From NCBI GenBank assembly GCA_946543495.1, contig CAMNLS010000032.1, positions 1 to 10,070 of the forward strand: 10,070 nucleotides of DNA, in the 5' to 3' direction. The number at the start of each line of letters is the position of its first letter. Within the stretch, counting starts at the first letter, position 1. Shown piece by piece: positions 1 to 5,511 of this stretch. The notes below the pieces were generated by a model. The model did not search any database. It saw only the letters and a program-made list of their open reading frames with translations, and had not been told where the DNA came from. Both the position numbers and the translations under genes were made by a program. This DNA comes from an uncultured Selenomonadales bacterium. GTDB lineage: Bacteria; Bacillota; Negativicutes; Selenomonadales; Selenomonadaceae.

Positions 1-441
1 ATTCGCGACATGGCGACGATTATGGAAGTGCTCGCCGATTACGCCCGCGCCACCAAAGACCCGGAGATTTTAACGGAATACGTTCGTCACGCTATGGGCA
101 GACAGATTACGCATCAAGTCGTTCAAGGCGGCAATACGTTGCCTTGTATCACGCTCGACCCCGCGTTGGAAAATCGGATTGTCGGCGGCATTCAACGCAC
201 AGATCATGGCTCATACGTCAGCCTTGACCCGGATTCAATGCGGCGGTTGATTAATTCCGTCACCAATGAAGTTGAAAAGCTCGCCAATCAAGGTTACCCC
301 GCTATCGTGTTGACAAGTCCCGCCGTTCGTCTTTACTTCCGCAAGCTCGTCGAACGTTCGGTTCAAGGTCTCACGATTGTTTCACACGCCGAGATTGATC
401 AGTCGGTTGAAATTCAAATCATCGGCGTCATCAGAATCTAA
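1..441 (+). CDS. flhA: FlhA, flagellar type III export gate protein, C-terminal part (5' end outside window)
   Basis: This is the last ~146 residues of FlhA. The frame is open from base 1 (Ile-Arg-Asp-Met...), so the ATG at base 10 is internal and not the start. FlhA is the inner-membrane export gate of the flagellar type III secretion system, and its cytoplasmic C-terminal domain docks chaperone-substrate complexes. The visible part belongs to that cytoplasmic domain. It shows the family pattern IRDM-TIMEVLADYA, then TKDPEILTEYVR, and ends in EIQIIGVIRI, matching the usual FlhA C-terminus (...V..IGV+). No transmembrane segment is expected or seen here. The gene stops with TAA at 439-441 and is followed 12 bases later by a hairpin terminator, so no flagellar gene follows it on this strand within the window. 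Identification is confident from recognised family sequence; the upstream context cannot be seen. Confidence 0.93.
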   Translation: MRDMATIMEVLADYARATKDPEILTEYVRHAMGRQITHQVVQGGNTLPCITLDPALENRIVGGIQRTDHGSYVSLDPDSMRRLINSVTNEVEKLANQGYPAIVLTSPAVRLYFRKLVERSVQGLTIVSHAEIDQSVEIQIIGVIRI

Positions 442-453
442 AACAAAAAAATT

Positions 454-482
454 AACCTCCGCAACCTGCGCGGAGGTTTTTT
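454..482. terminator. Bidirectional Rho-independent terminator between flhA and the convergent RTX gene
   Basis: A 9-bp perfect stem (454-462 AACCTCCGC pairing with 470-478 GCGGAGGTT) has a 7-base loop. On the plus strand it runs into a T run at 477-482. On the minus strand it is followed by a T run (plus-strand A run 445-451). It therefore fits termination of flhA from the left and of the RTX gene (stop at 498-500) from the right. Confidence 0.9.
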
Positions 483-497
483 ATTGCCACGAAGAGT

Positions 498-2546
498 TTA
501 TTGCTTTTTGAACTTGGAACCGCTGATTTTGTACGTATCGTCGTTGATGTGGAAGGTCGTCGCTGTAAAATCTTTAAACGTAACGGAGCCTTCATCAAAT
601 TTGAGGGTGACGGCTTGATTTTTGTAAGTCGCTGTAAAGTCGATAGTATCAAGCGTTAAAGTATCGTTCTTATCGAAGCCGTAAATAACATCGTTGCCAC
701 CGCCGCTTGAATAAATAAAAGTATCAGCTCCTACGTCACCCCACAACGAATCATTGCCCGCGCCGCCAATCAAAGTATCGTTTCCTTTGCCGCCATAGAG
801 TTTATCGGCTCCTGCACCGCCATAAAGCTTATCCGTACCTGCGCCGCCGTTCAAAGTGTCATCGCCTGCGCCGCCATAAAGTACATCATTGCCTGAATTG
901 CCGAGAATCGAATCGTTGCCGCCTTGCCCATAAAGAGTATCAGCCTTTGAACCGCCTAAAATCACGTTGTCGAGCTTGTTGCCGTAAATTTTAATTGCCT
1001 TCGTGCGTTTTGAGGCGTCCGCAGTTCCGACATCAGCGGTGAGCGTTACGGGTGAAGTTGTCTTGTTATTAATGGTTAAAGTCGTCGCACTACTGACTAC
1101 CGTCTCAAATGCCTTGCCCTTAGCGTTAATCATGTTGAGCGTTTTATTTGCGCCGTCTTTAACAGTCAAAGTGTTCTTGCCGATTGTGAAGACGACATCA
1201 TCGCCGCTAAGCTTTGTATTGGAAATCGCCGCGCCGATTGAAATTCTATCGCCCGCCGCGTAATCTTTGATGACATCGTTGCCCGCGCTGTAAATGAATA
1301 CATCGTCGCCTTTTCCGCCGGTTAAAGTGTCGTTACCCTTGCCGCCCCAAAGCGAATCATTTCCTGCTCCACCATTTATTGAATCGTTGCCACTACCGCC
1401 GACGATTGAATTGTTCAGCTTGTTGCCGATGATCGTTATGCCCTTCTTGAGAGCCGACGCCTTGACAGTCTTAACGGTGCTTTCAAAGTCCGCGAGGTCA
1501 AGAGTTTTCTCCTCAAAGTCCGTCGTCACCGTCAAAATAGTTTTCTTTGTATTGTAAGAGACGCCGTCGGGCATTCCGTCCGAATAATTTTTGGCAAGAT
1601 AACGAAGGCGAGCGTAACCTGGGGCAGCATAATCGCCTGTCGTAAAACTATTATAATTTGTCGAAGCGTCATCATAGCCGCCTACTATTCCACACAGACC
1701 TCCGGAAATATCATCGGGTAATTCATAGAAGTAGGGAATATTTGCCTTTAAAACTATCTCTGTCATAGCTTGCAAGATAAGCCTGTCAAGGTAAGAAGTT
1801 CCACTGGAATAAATGCCTTTACTTGTAGGAATTTCGCCATTTAAATCGTTTTCTGTAATGTTGAAGATATAACCGGCGTTAATTGACAATGTAGCACTTG
1901 AAGCAAGTCCCAAATCATAATCAAAAGATACTTCCACTTCATCGTAATGCCAATTGTAATCATCGACAACGAATACCAGATTTATCTCGTTAATGGAGGA
2001 TCTGCCATCCGTTAAATTGATGCCGAGAGATTCGTTTATAAGGTCGAGAGATTCGGGTATCCACCAATTATAAAGCGCACGCACGACGAGTCGTTGCTTT
2101 TCGAGATATTTATCCATATTGTTATTAAAAGATGAACCATCGTAGCGATAATTGTTCGAATAAGTGACATTGACTTTTAAGCCGTTCTTTGTGAAGGAGT
2201 TGTATTGGGCATTGGTGAGTTTTGTAGCCTTTGAGCTTTCGGGAATGATAGATTCGGCGGTCTTGGTAGTTTTGCCGCCCGCGTCGGAGCCGGTAATTGC
2301 GCCGGTATCTTTGTTATTTATACGCACGCCGCAAACTTGTTCTAAAAAATCCTGATTTGAATAGTTGCTCTGTGCGTCTTCAAATTCTTGCCTAAACCTA
2401 TAATAAGATCCGTATTCGCCATAGTCGTTGTATTCTCCGTGCACGCCTACAGCTGCCAAAGCCTCATTTACAGCTTCTTCGCCAGTTTTTTTTGTCTCGA
2501 CGAGTGTTTTGACAAATTTCTTGATGATTCCAACGGGTGTCGACAT
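498..2546 (-). CDS. RTX-type calcium-binding secreted protein with a degenerate metallopeptidase-like N-terminal domain
   Basis: A 682-residue protein with no signal peptide, as expected of a type I secretion substrate. Residues 1-100 include the motif TGAITGSDAGG, which I recall from a family of Selenomonas-like RTX proteins. Residues ~105-325 resemble that family's zinc-peptidase domain (SYLDRLIL...KANI..., later GYARLRYLAKN). However, the expected HEMTH zinc motif reads QAMTE (259-263), and the expected downstream Glu of an E-G motif is Gly (ISGGL). Peptidase activity is therefore unlikely. Two blocks of GGxGxDxLx nonapeptides follow (about 375-417 and 522-611), which typically form Ca2+-binding beta-rolls outside the cell. 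Each block is preceded by a GNKLxN motif and followed by a DxFIYS...NDVI module. The C-terminus (TATTFHINDDTYKISGSKF) probably carries the export signal. The ATG has an AAGGAG Shine-Dalgarno at 2555-2560, spaced 8 bases. No type I exporter genes are visible. The class is sure; the function (adhesin, S-layer-like or inactive enzyme) is open. Confidence 0.88.
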   Translation of the reverse strand: MSTPVGIIKKFVKTLVETKKTGEEAVNEALAAVGVHGEYNDYGEYGSYYRFRQEFEDAQSNYSNQDFLEQVCGVRINNKDTGAITGSDAGGKTTKTAESIIPESSKATKLTNAQYNSFTKNGLKVNVTYSNNYRYDGSSFNNNMDKYLEKQRLVVRALYNWWIPESLDLINESLGINLTDGRSSINEINLVFVVDDYNWHYDEVEVSFDYDLGLASSATLSINAGYIFNITENDLNGEIPTSKGIYSSGTSYLDRLILQAMTEIVLKANIPYFYELPDDISGGLCGIVGGYDDASTNYNSFTTGDYAAPGYARLRYLAKNYSDGMPDGVSYNTKKTILTVTTDFEEKTLDLADFESTVKTVKASALKKGITIIGNKLNNSIVGGSGNDSINGGAGNDSLWGGKGNDTLTGGKGDDVFIYSAGNDVIKDYAAGDRISIGAAISNTKLSGDDVVFTIGKNTLTVKDGANKTLNMINAKGKAFETVVSSATTLTINNKTTSPVTLTADVGTADASKRTKAIKIYGNKLDNVILGGSKADTLYGQGGNDSILGNSGNDVLYGGAGDDTLNGGAGTDKLYGGAGADKLYGGKGNDTLIGGAGNDSLWGDVGADTFIYSSGGGNDVIYGFDKNDTLTLDTIDFTATYKNQAVTLKFDEGSVTFKDFTATTFHINDDTYKISGSKFKKQ
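714..983 (-). repeat. RTX nonapeptide repeat block 2 (27-bp imperfect coding repeats)
   Basis: This codes for residues ~522-611 of the RTX protein, about nine consecutive GGxGxDxLx units (for example YGGAGDDTL, NGGAGTDKL, YGGKGNDTL). The DNA shows the matching 27-bp periodicity, with recurrent GCCGCC and AAAGTATC words on the plus strand. Each pair of nonapeptides is expected to bind Ca2+ in a beta-roll. The copies differ at the DNA level, so this is an old protein repeat and not a recent minisatellite. Confidence 0.88.
1296..1424 (-). repeat. RTX nonapeptide repeat block 1
   Basis: This codes for residues ~375-417 of the RTX protein: four to five GGxGNDxLx units, starting after GNKLNNSI and ending at GDDVF. 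It is shorter than the downstream block and separated from it by ~100 residues of non-repeat beta-rich sequence. The same entry motif (IxGNKLxN) and exit motif (FIYS..GNDVI) flank both blocks, which suggests an internal duplication of a whole module. Confidence 0.85.
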
Positions 2547-2586
2547 AAAATCATCTCCTTATAAAATTTTTTTGATACCTAATAGC

Positions 2587-2592
2587 ATTATA
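2587..2592 (-). promoter_or_regulatory. Candidate -10 element (TATAAT) for the RTX gene
   Basis: A perfect TATAAT on the minus strand lies 40 bases upstream of the RTX ATG, in the 136-base gap after the GH32 gene and downstream of that gene's terminator. I see no good TTGACA-like -35 at 16-18 bases spacing (the best is ACCAAA), so the promoter may be weak or activator-dependent. The position between the terminator and the Shine-Dalgarno is what a separate transcription unit would need. Confidence 0.5.
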
Positions 2593-2634
2593 GCTAAGCT
2601 GAAAAAGTTTTTGGTGTCCTGTTGGCTAACTGTG

Positions 2635-2660
2635 AAAAAAAAGCCCGCCACGTCGACGGG
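2635..2660 (-). terminator. Rho-independent terminator of the pfkA-atpZ-GH32 operon
   Basis: On the minus strand the stem CCCGTC (2660-2655) pairs with GGCGGG (2649-2644), including one G-U wobble, around a 5-base loop. It is followed by C and eight Ts (plus-strand A run 2635-2642). It lies 22 bases past the GH32 stop codon (2683-2685) and separates that operon from the RTX gene. Confidence 0.82.
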
Positions 2661-2682
2661 AGGAAAAATTTTTTTAACGCTA

Positions 2683-4224
2683 TCAATTTTTAAGGAACGG
2701 GAATTCTTTGGCTACATCAACAATCGTATCTTTAATATGCGGGTGCGGCAAGCCGAAATCGAGCTTGTAATACTCCAGCGAATCAATTTTAAGCAGTTCA
2801 TCTTCGGGCGTGAAGATAACTTTCTGGGAAGTGCGTTTAGGATAAATTCTCGCCGAAAGAACTTCTGCGCCGTCGTTAATGAAAACTTCGATGCTTGAGC
2901 GGTCGATAAAGATATGGAGCTTAAGCTTTTCAACTGGGTCGATTTGAATTTCGCGAACGGAATGGAAATTAATCGGCTCGCCGGCTTTAGTGCGGTCAAG
3001 TTTAAACGTGCCATTTGAATTGTAAGTCAAAAGGGTTTGCTCAAGTTCGGAGGCACGCAAGGCGATTGAGAATTTTTTTGACTTTGCGGCGTCGATATTC
3101 AGGATAAGCTCGTAAGCCTCGCCCGCGACGCCCTCAAACGTCGTCGCCTCATCAATCACAACGTTTCCAAGGGTTATCGGCTTCCATTTGCGGAGCTTTT
3201 CGAGTTCTTTAACGGGTGTGGAGACAATTTTTCCGTTTTTAACGTGAAGTTCACGCGGAATCGTCATCATTCCCGCCCAACCGTCTCTCGTCTCGTGCAT
3301 GTCGACATTCCACATATCCAACCAGCCGATAATAACCGCTCTGCCGTCGGGAGTCATCATAACTTGGGGCGCGTAGAAGTCAAAGCCCTTGTCGAGGTAT
3401 TGAAAATCGCCGTGCGTGAAAAGTCCTGACCGATAATTTAATTTTCCGATTAAAACGCCCGCAATTTTGTCGTGATAATATTTTTCGCTGTTAAACACGT
3501 CCATAGGCGATAAAATCAGCACATCATGCCCGTCAATCTCCGCAAAGTTTGGACACTCCCACATTCCGCCGAGATCTCCTTCACTGCGCGCCGAAATAGC
3601 TTTAAACTTCCAAGACTTGGTCAAGTCTTTTGATTCAAACAAAAGGACTTGTCCGTGTTGCATATCGGGCGTGCGCGAGCCGAGTACCGCATAATATTTG
3701 CCGTTACGTTCCCAAACTTTAGGGTCGCGAATGTCGTTGATAGAAACATCGTCGCTTTTAACGTCAGCTTCTTCGATGACGGGATTCTTTTCGGATTTTG
3801 TGAAGTGAATGCCGTCCTCCGAGTAAGCAAGGCACTGAAATTCGATATGCGGGAAACCAATCGCCGCTTCCTCTTCGGGCGTCGCTTGAAGGTGACCGGT
3901 GTACATCAGATAAAGTTTGCCGTCCTTTTCGATAGCGGAACCGCTGAAACAACCGCCGCCCGTTTCATAAGCCTCTTCAGGCTTTAAAGCAATCGGCAAA
4001 TGTTTCCAATAGGCAAGGTCATCGCTGACGGCGTGCCCCCAGTGCATAGGTCCCCATCTCGGTTCGTAGGGGTAGTGCTGATAAAAGAAATGATACTGCC
4101 CTTTGTAGTAGCACATGCCGTTGGGGTCATTGCACCAGCCAAACGGCGGCGCGAGGTGATAGCGCGGATACCAACGGGCATCCGTCACCTGCGAAAAGGT
4201 TTTGAAGTCTTCAATCTGTTCCAT
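2683..4224 (-). CDS. scrB: Glycoside hydrolase family 32: sucrose-6-phosphate hydrolase / beta-fructofuranosidase
   Basis: A 513-residue GH32 enzyme with no signal peptide, hence cytoplasmic. It would hydrolyse the beta-fructosidic bond of sucrose-6-phosphate (to glucose-6-phosphate and fructose) or of sucrose and short fructans. The three GH32 signatures are present: W-C-N-D-P-N-G at 30-36 with nucleophile D33 (the second position is more often Met, Leu or Ile); R-D-P at 166-168 with the transition-state-stabilising D167; and E-C at 223-224 with acid/base E223. FSGSA at 93-97 is also typical. The C-terminal beta-sandwich is recognisable by IDRSSIEVFINDG at 440-452. Length fits the family. 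The ATG is preceded by AAGGAGGAG (4229-4237), which overlaps the stop codon of the atpZ-like gene. This is the last gene of the operon, 11 bases after its neighbour. No sucrose PTS gene lies in the window, so phosphorylated versus free substrate cannot be decided; the symbol reflects the commonest role. Confidence 0.88.
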   Translation of the reverse strand: MEQIEDFKTFSQVTDARWYPRYHLAPPFGWCNDPNGMCYYKGQYHFFYQHYPYEPRWGPMHWGHAVSDDLAYWKHLPIALKPEEAYETGGGCFSGSAIEKDGKLYLMYTGHLQATPEEEAAIGFPHIEFQCLAYSEDGIHFTKSEKNPVIEEADVKSDDVSINDIRDPKVWERNGKYYAVLGSRTPDMQHGQVLLFESKDLTKSWKFKAISARSEGDLGGMWECPNFAEIDGHDVLILSPMDVFNSEKYYHDKIAGVLIGKLNYRSGLFTHGDFQYLDKGFDFYAPQVMMTPDGRAVIIGWLDMWNVDMHETRDGWAGMMTIPRELHVKNGKIVSTPVKELEKLRKWKPITLGNVVIDEATTFEGVAGEAYELILNIDAAKSKKFSIALRASELEQTLLTYNSNGTFKLDRTKAGEPINFHSVREIQIDPVEKLKLHIFIDRSSIEVFINDGAEVLSARIYPKRTSQKVIFTPEDELLKIDSLEYYKLDFGLPHPHIKDTIVDVAKEFPFLKN

Positions 4225-4235
4225 GTAACTCCTCC

Positions 4236-4442
4236 TTAAATGAATCCATGATATTTGAGTTGACGATAAAGCGAATAGCCTGCTATAGGAAAGCCTAGAA
4301 AGATTCCGACGAGTCGTCCTTTGCCATTAAGCTGAAAATAATCGTCGACAAGCCCGCCCAAGTAAAGACAGATAAAAATTACGGCGGCAATATAAATCCC
4401 AACGCCTGAGAGAATCGCCGCCGCCTTCCAAAAATTATTCAC
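4236..4442 (-). CDS. atpZ: AtpZ/AtpI-family small two-helix membrane protein
   Basis: A 68-residue protein with two hydrophobic segments (about 7-29 and 43-60) joined by a short polar turn containing VDDYF. This is the layout of the AtpZ / 'ATPase gene 1' family, including the Gly-rich first helix and a second helix ending in Y-R-Q-L. AtpZ proteins are encoded at the head of many bacterial F1Fo ATP synthase operons, where AtpZ and AtpI are linked to c-ring assembly and cation transport. The start is GTG (4440-4442), three bases after the pfkA stop codon, with no clear Shine-Dalgarno, which suggests translational coupling to pfkA. The stop codon TAA is part of the next gene's Shine-Dalgarno. 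The odd point is context: it sits between two sugar-catabolic genes and not beside atp genes. The family call rests on size, topology and a loose motif match, so another small membrane protein is possible. Confidence 0.68.
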   Translation of the reverse strand: MNNFWKAAAILSGVGIYIAAVIFICLYLGGLVDDYFQLNGKGRLVGIFLGFPIAGYSLYRQLKYHGFI

Positions 4443-4445
4443 GTC

Positions 4446-5408
4446 TCAGACAAGCACGCTCGCCAAACGAACGAGTTCGGGGTCGAGCGGCTTTTTGTTA
4501 TTGACCGAATCAAACAGGTTAATCGAAACAACTTTGCCTTCGTCGAAACCGAAGACAACATTGGATACGCCAGAAATGATTGCAAGTGCAGCACGTTCGC
4601 CGAGCTGGGAAGCCTTCATGCGGTCTTCAACGGTCGGGGAGCCGCCGCGCTGAATGTGTCCGAGAATCGAAACGCGGGTATCGATGCCGGTCTTTTCTTC
4701 GACGACGTTTTTCAAGCCAACGCCACTGCACGCGCCTTCAGCGACAACGATAATGCTATAACGACGACCGCCCTTGTAAGATTCAATAATCTCTTCGCAC
4801 ATCTCGTCGATATTGTATTTGACTTCGGGGACGATAATATATTCCGCGCCGGAGGCAATGCCAGAGACCATAGCGAGCCAGCCGGAAGTATGCCCCATGA
4901 CCTCGACGACCATGATTCGACGATGAGCCGACGCAGTGTCGCGGAGCTTATTAATCGCTTCAACTGCAGTGTTAGCGGCGGTATCGCAGCCGATTGTATA
5001 ATCAGTGCCCCAAACGTCGTTATCAATCGTGCCAGGCAAGCCGACAATCGGAATGCCGCCCATCTTGCTGAGCAGTGAACCGCCCGTCAAGGAACCGTCG
5101 CCGCCGATTATGACCAAGCCTTCTATGCCGTGCTTTTGAAGATTTTCCAGACCCTTGCGGCGTCCTTCCTCCGTCTTGAACTCTTTGCAACGAGCTGTCC
5201 CCAAGAACGTGCCGCCGCGCTGAATCAAGTCACTGACCGAACGTCTCTGCAACTCAACTATATCATCTGCGAGCATGCCTTTATAGCCGTTGTTGATTCC
5301 GAAAACCTTCACGCCCTCATAAAGCGCAGTTCTCACGACCGCACGCGCTGCCGCATTCATGCCGGGGCTGTCGCCGCCTGAGGTCATTACCGCGATACTT
5401 TTTAACAT
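4446..5408 (-). CDS. pfkA: ATP-dependent 6-phosphofructokinase
   Basis: A 320-residue phosphofructokinase of normal bacterial length. It converts fructose-6-phosphate plus ATP to fructose-1,6-bisphosphate, the committed step of glycolysis, in the cytoplasm. Visible motifs are the nucleotide loop SGGDSPGMN (10-18), GGDGS (102-106), catalytic PGTIDND (125-131) with base D129, and GHIQRGGSP (250-258) with substrate-binding H251 and R254. Gly at 105 and Gly at 126 are those of ATP-using enzymes; pyrophosphate-dependent ones usually have Asp and Lys there. R22 and R26 correspond to the effector-site arginines R21 and R25 of E. coli PfkA. One deviation: the usual M-G-R after VEV reads M-G-H (171-173). 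The ATG has a GGGAGGGG Shine-Dalgarno at 5417-5424, spaced 8 bases. It is first in an operon with the atpZ-like gene (3-base gap) and the GH32 gene, and is preceded by a strong promoter and a palindromic operator. Confidence 0.95.
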   Translation of the reverse strand: MLKSIAVMTSGGDSPGMNAAARAVVRTALYEGVKVFGINNGYKGMLADDIVELQRRSVSDLIQRGGTFLGTARCKEFKTEEGRRKGLENLQKHGIEGLVIIGGDGSLTGGSLLSKMGGIPIVGLPGTIDNDVWGTDYTIGCDTAANTAVEAINKLRDTASAHRRIMVVEVMGHTSGWLAMVSGIASGAEYIIVPEVKYNIDEMCEEIIESYKGGRRYSIIVVAEGACSGVGLKNVVEEKTGIDTRVSILGHIQRGGSPTVEDRMKASQLGERAALAIISGVSNVVFGFDEGKVVSINLFDSVNNKKPLDPELVRLASVLV

Positions 5409-5462
5409 TAGTCAATCCCCTCCCACTCAATAAATCTTCTAAGGTTAAAATTTCACGCCGCT

Positions 5463-5491
5463 ATTTTAGAAAATTTCCGTCCAAATGTAAA
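5463..5491 (-). promoter_or_regulatory. Sigma70-type promoter of the pfkA operon
   Basis: On the minus strand TTTACA (5491-5486) and TAAAAT (5468-5463) are separated by exactly 17 bases, a near-consensus housekeeping promoter. Transcription should start near 5456, giving a leader of about 50 bases before the pfkA ATG. I see no terminator between the glycosyltransferase stop codon and this promoter, so read-through from upstream may add to pfkA expression. Confidence 0.75.
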
Positions 5492-5499
5492 GCAGAATT

Positions 5500-5511
5500 T
5501 GAAACGTTTCA
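5500..5511. promoter_or_regulatory. Palindromic LacI-family (Cra/FruR- or cre-like) operator upstream of pfkA
   Basis: TGAAACGTTTCA is a perfect 12-bp palindrome with the central CG typical of LacI-family operators. It is identical to the core of the E. coli Cra (FruR) site and close to, though two bases shorter than, Gram-positive CcpA cre sites. It lies 8 bases upstream of the pfkA -35, centred about 50 bases before the predicted start, and overlaps the stop codon of the upstream glycosyltransferase gene. That position suits activation, or repression with a second contact, better than simple blockage of the promoter. The regulator gene is not in the window. Confidence 0.6.

Noticed and set aside
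454..653. Small minus-strand open frame at the 3' end of the RTX gene
   Set aside because: It lies in another frame within the RTX coding sequence and through the terminator, with no motif.
714..983. Minisatellite or CRISPR from the 27-bp periodicity
   Set aside because: The periodicity is fully explained by RTX nonapeptides in an intact reading frame, and the copies have diverged.
2547..2682. FliA (sigma28) flagellar promoter upstream of the RTX gene, suggested by the nearby flhA
   Set aside because: No TAAA-N15-GCCGATAA-like pair is visible; only a sigma70-like TATAAT.
2428..2898. Plus-strand open frame of 156 codons spanning the gap between the RTX and GH32 genes
   Set aside because: It overlaps the start of the RTX gene, both control regions and the end of the GH32 gene in antisense, has no recognisable domain, and no convincing Shine-Dalgarno before its ATG.
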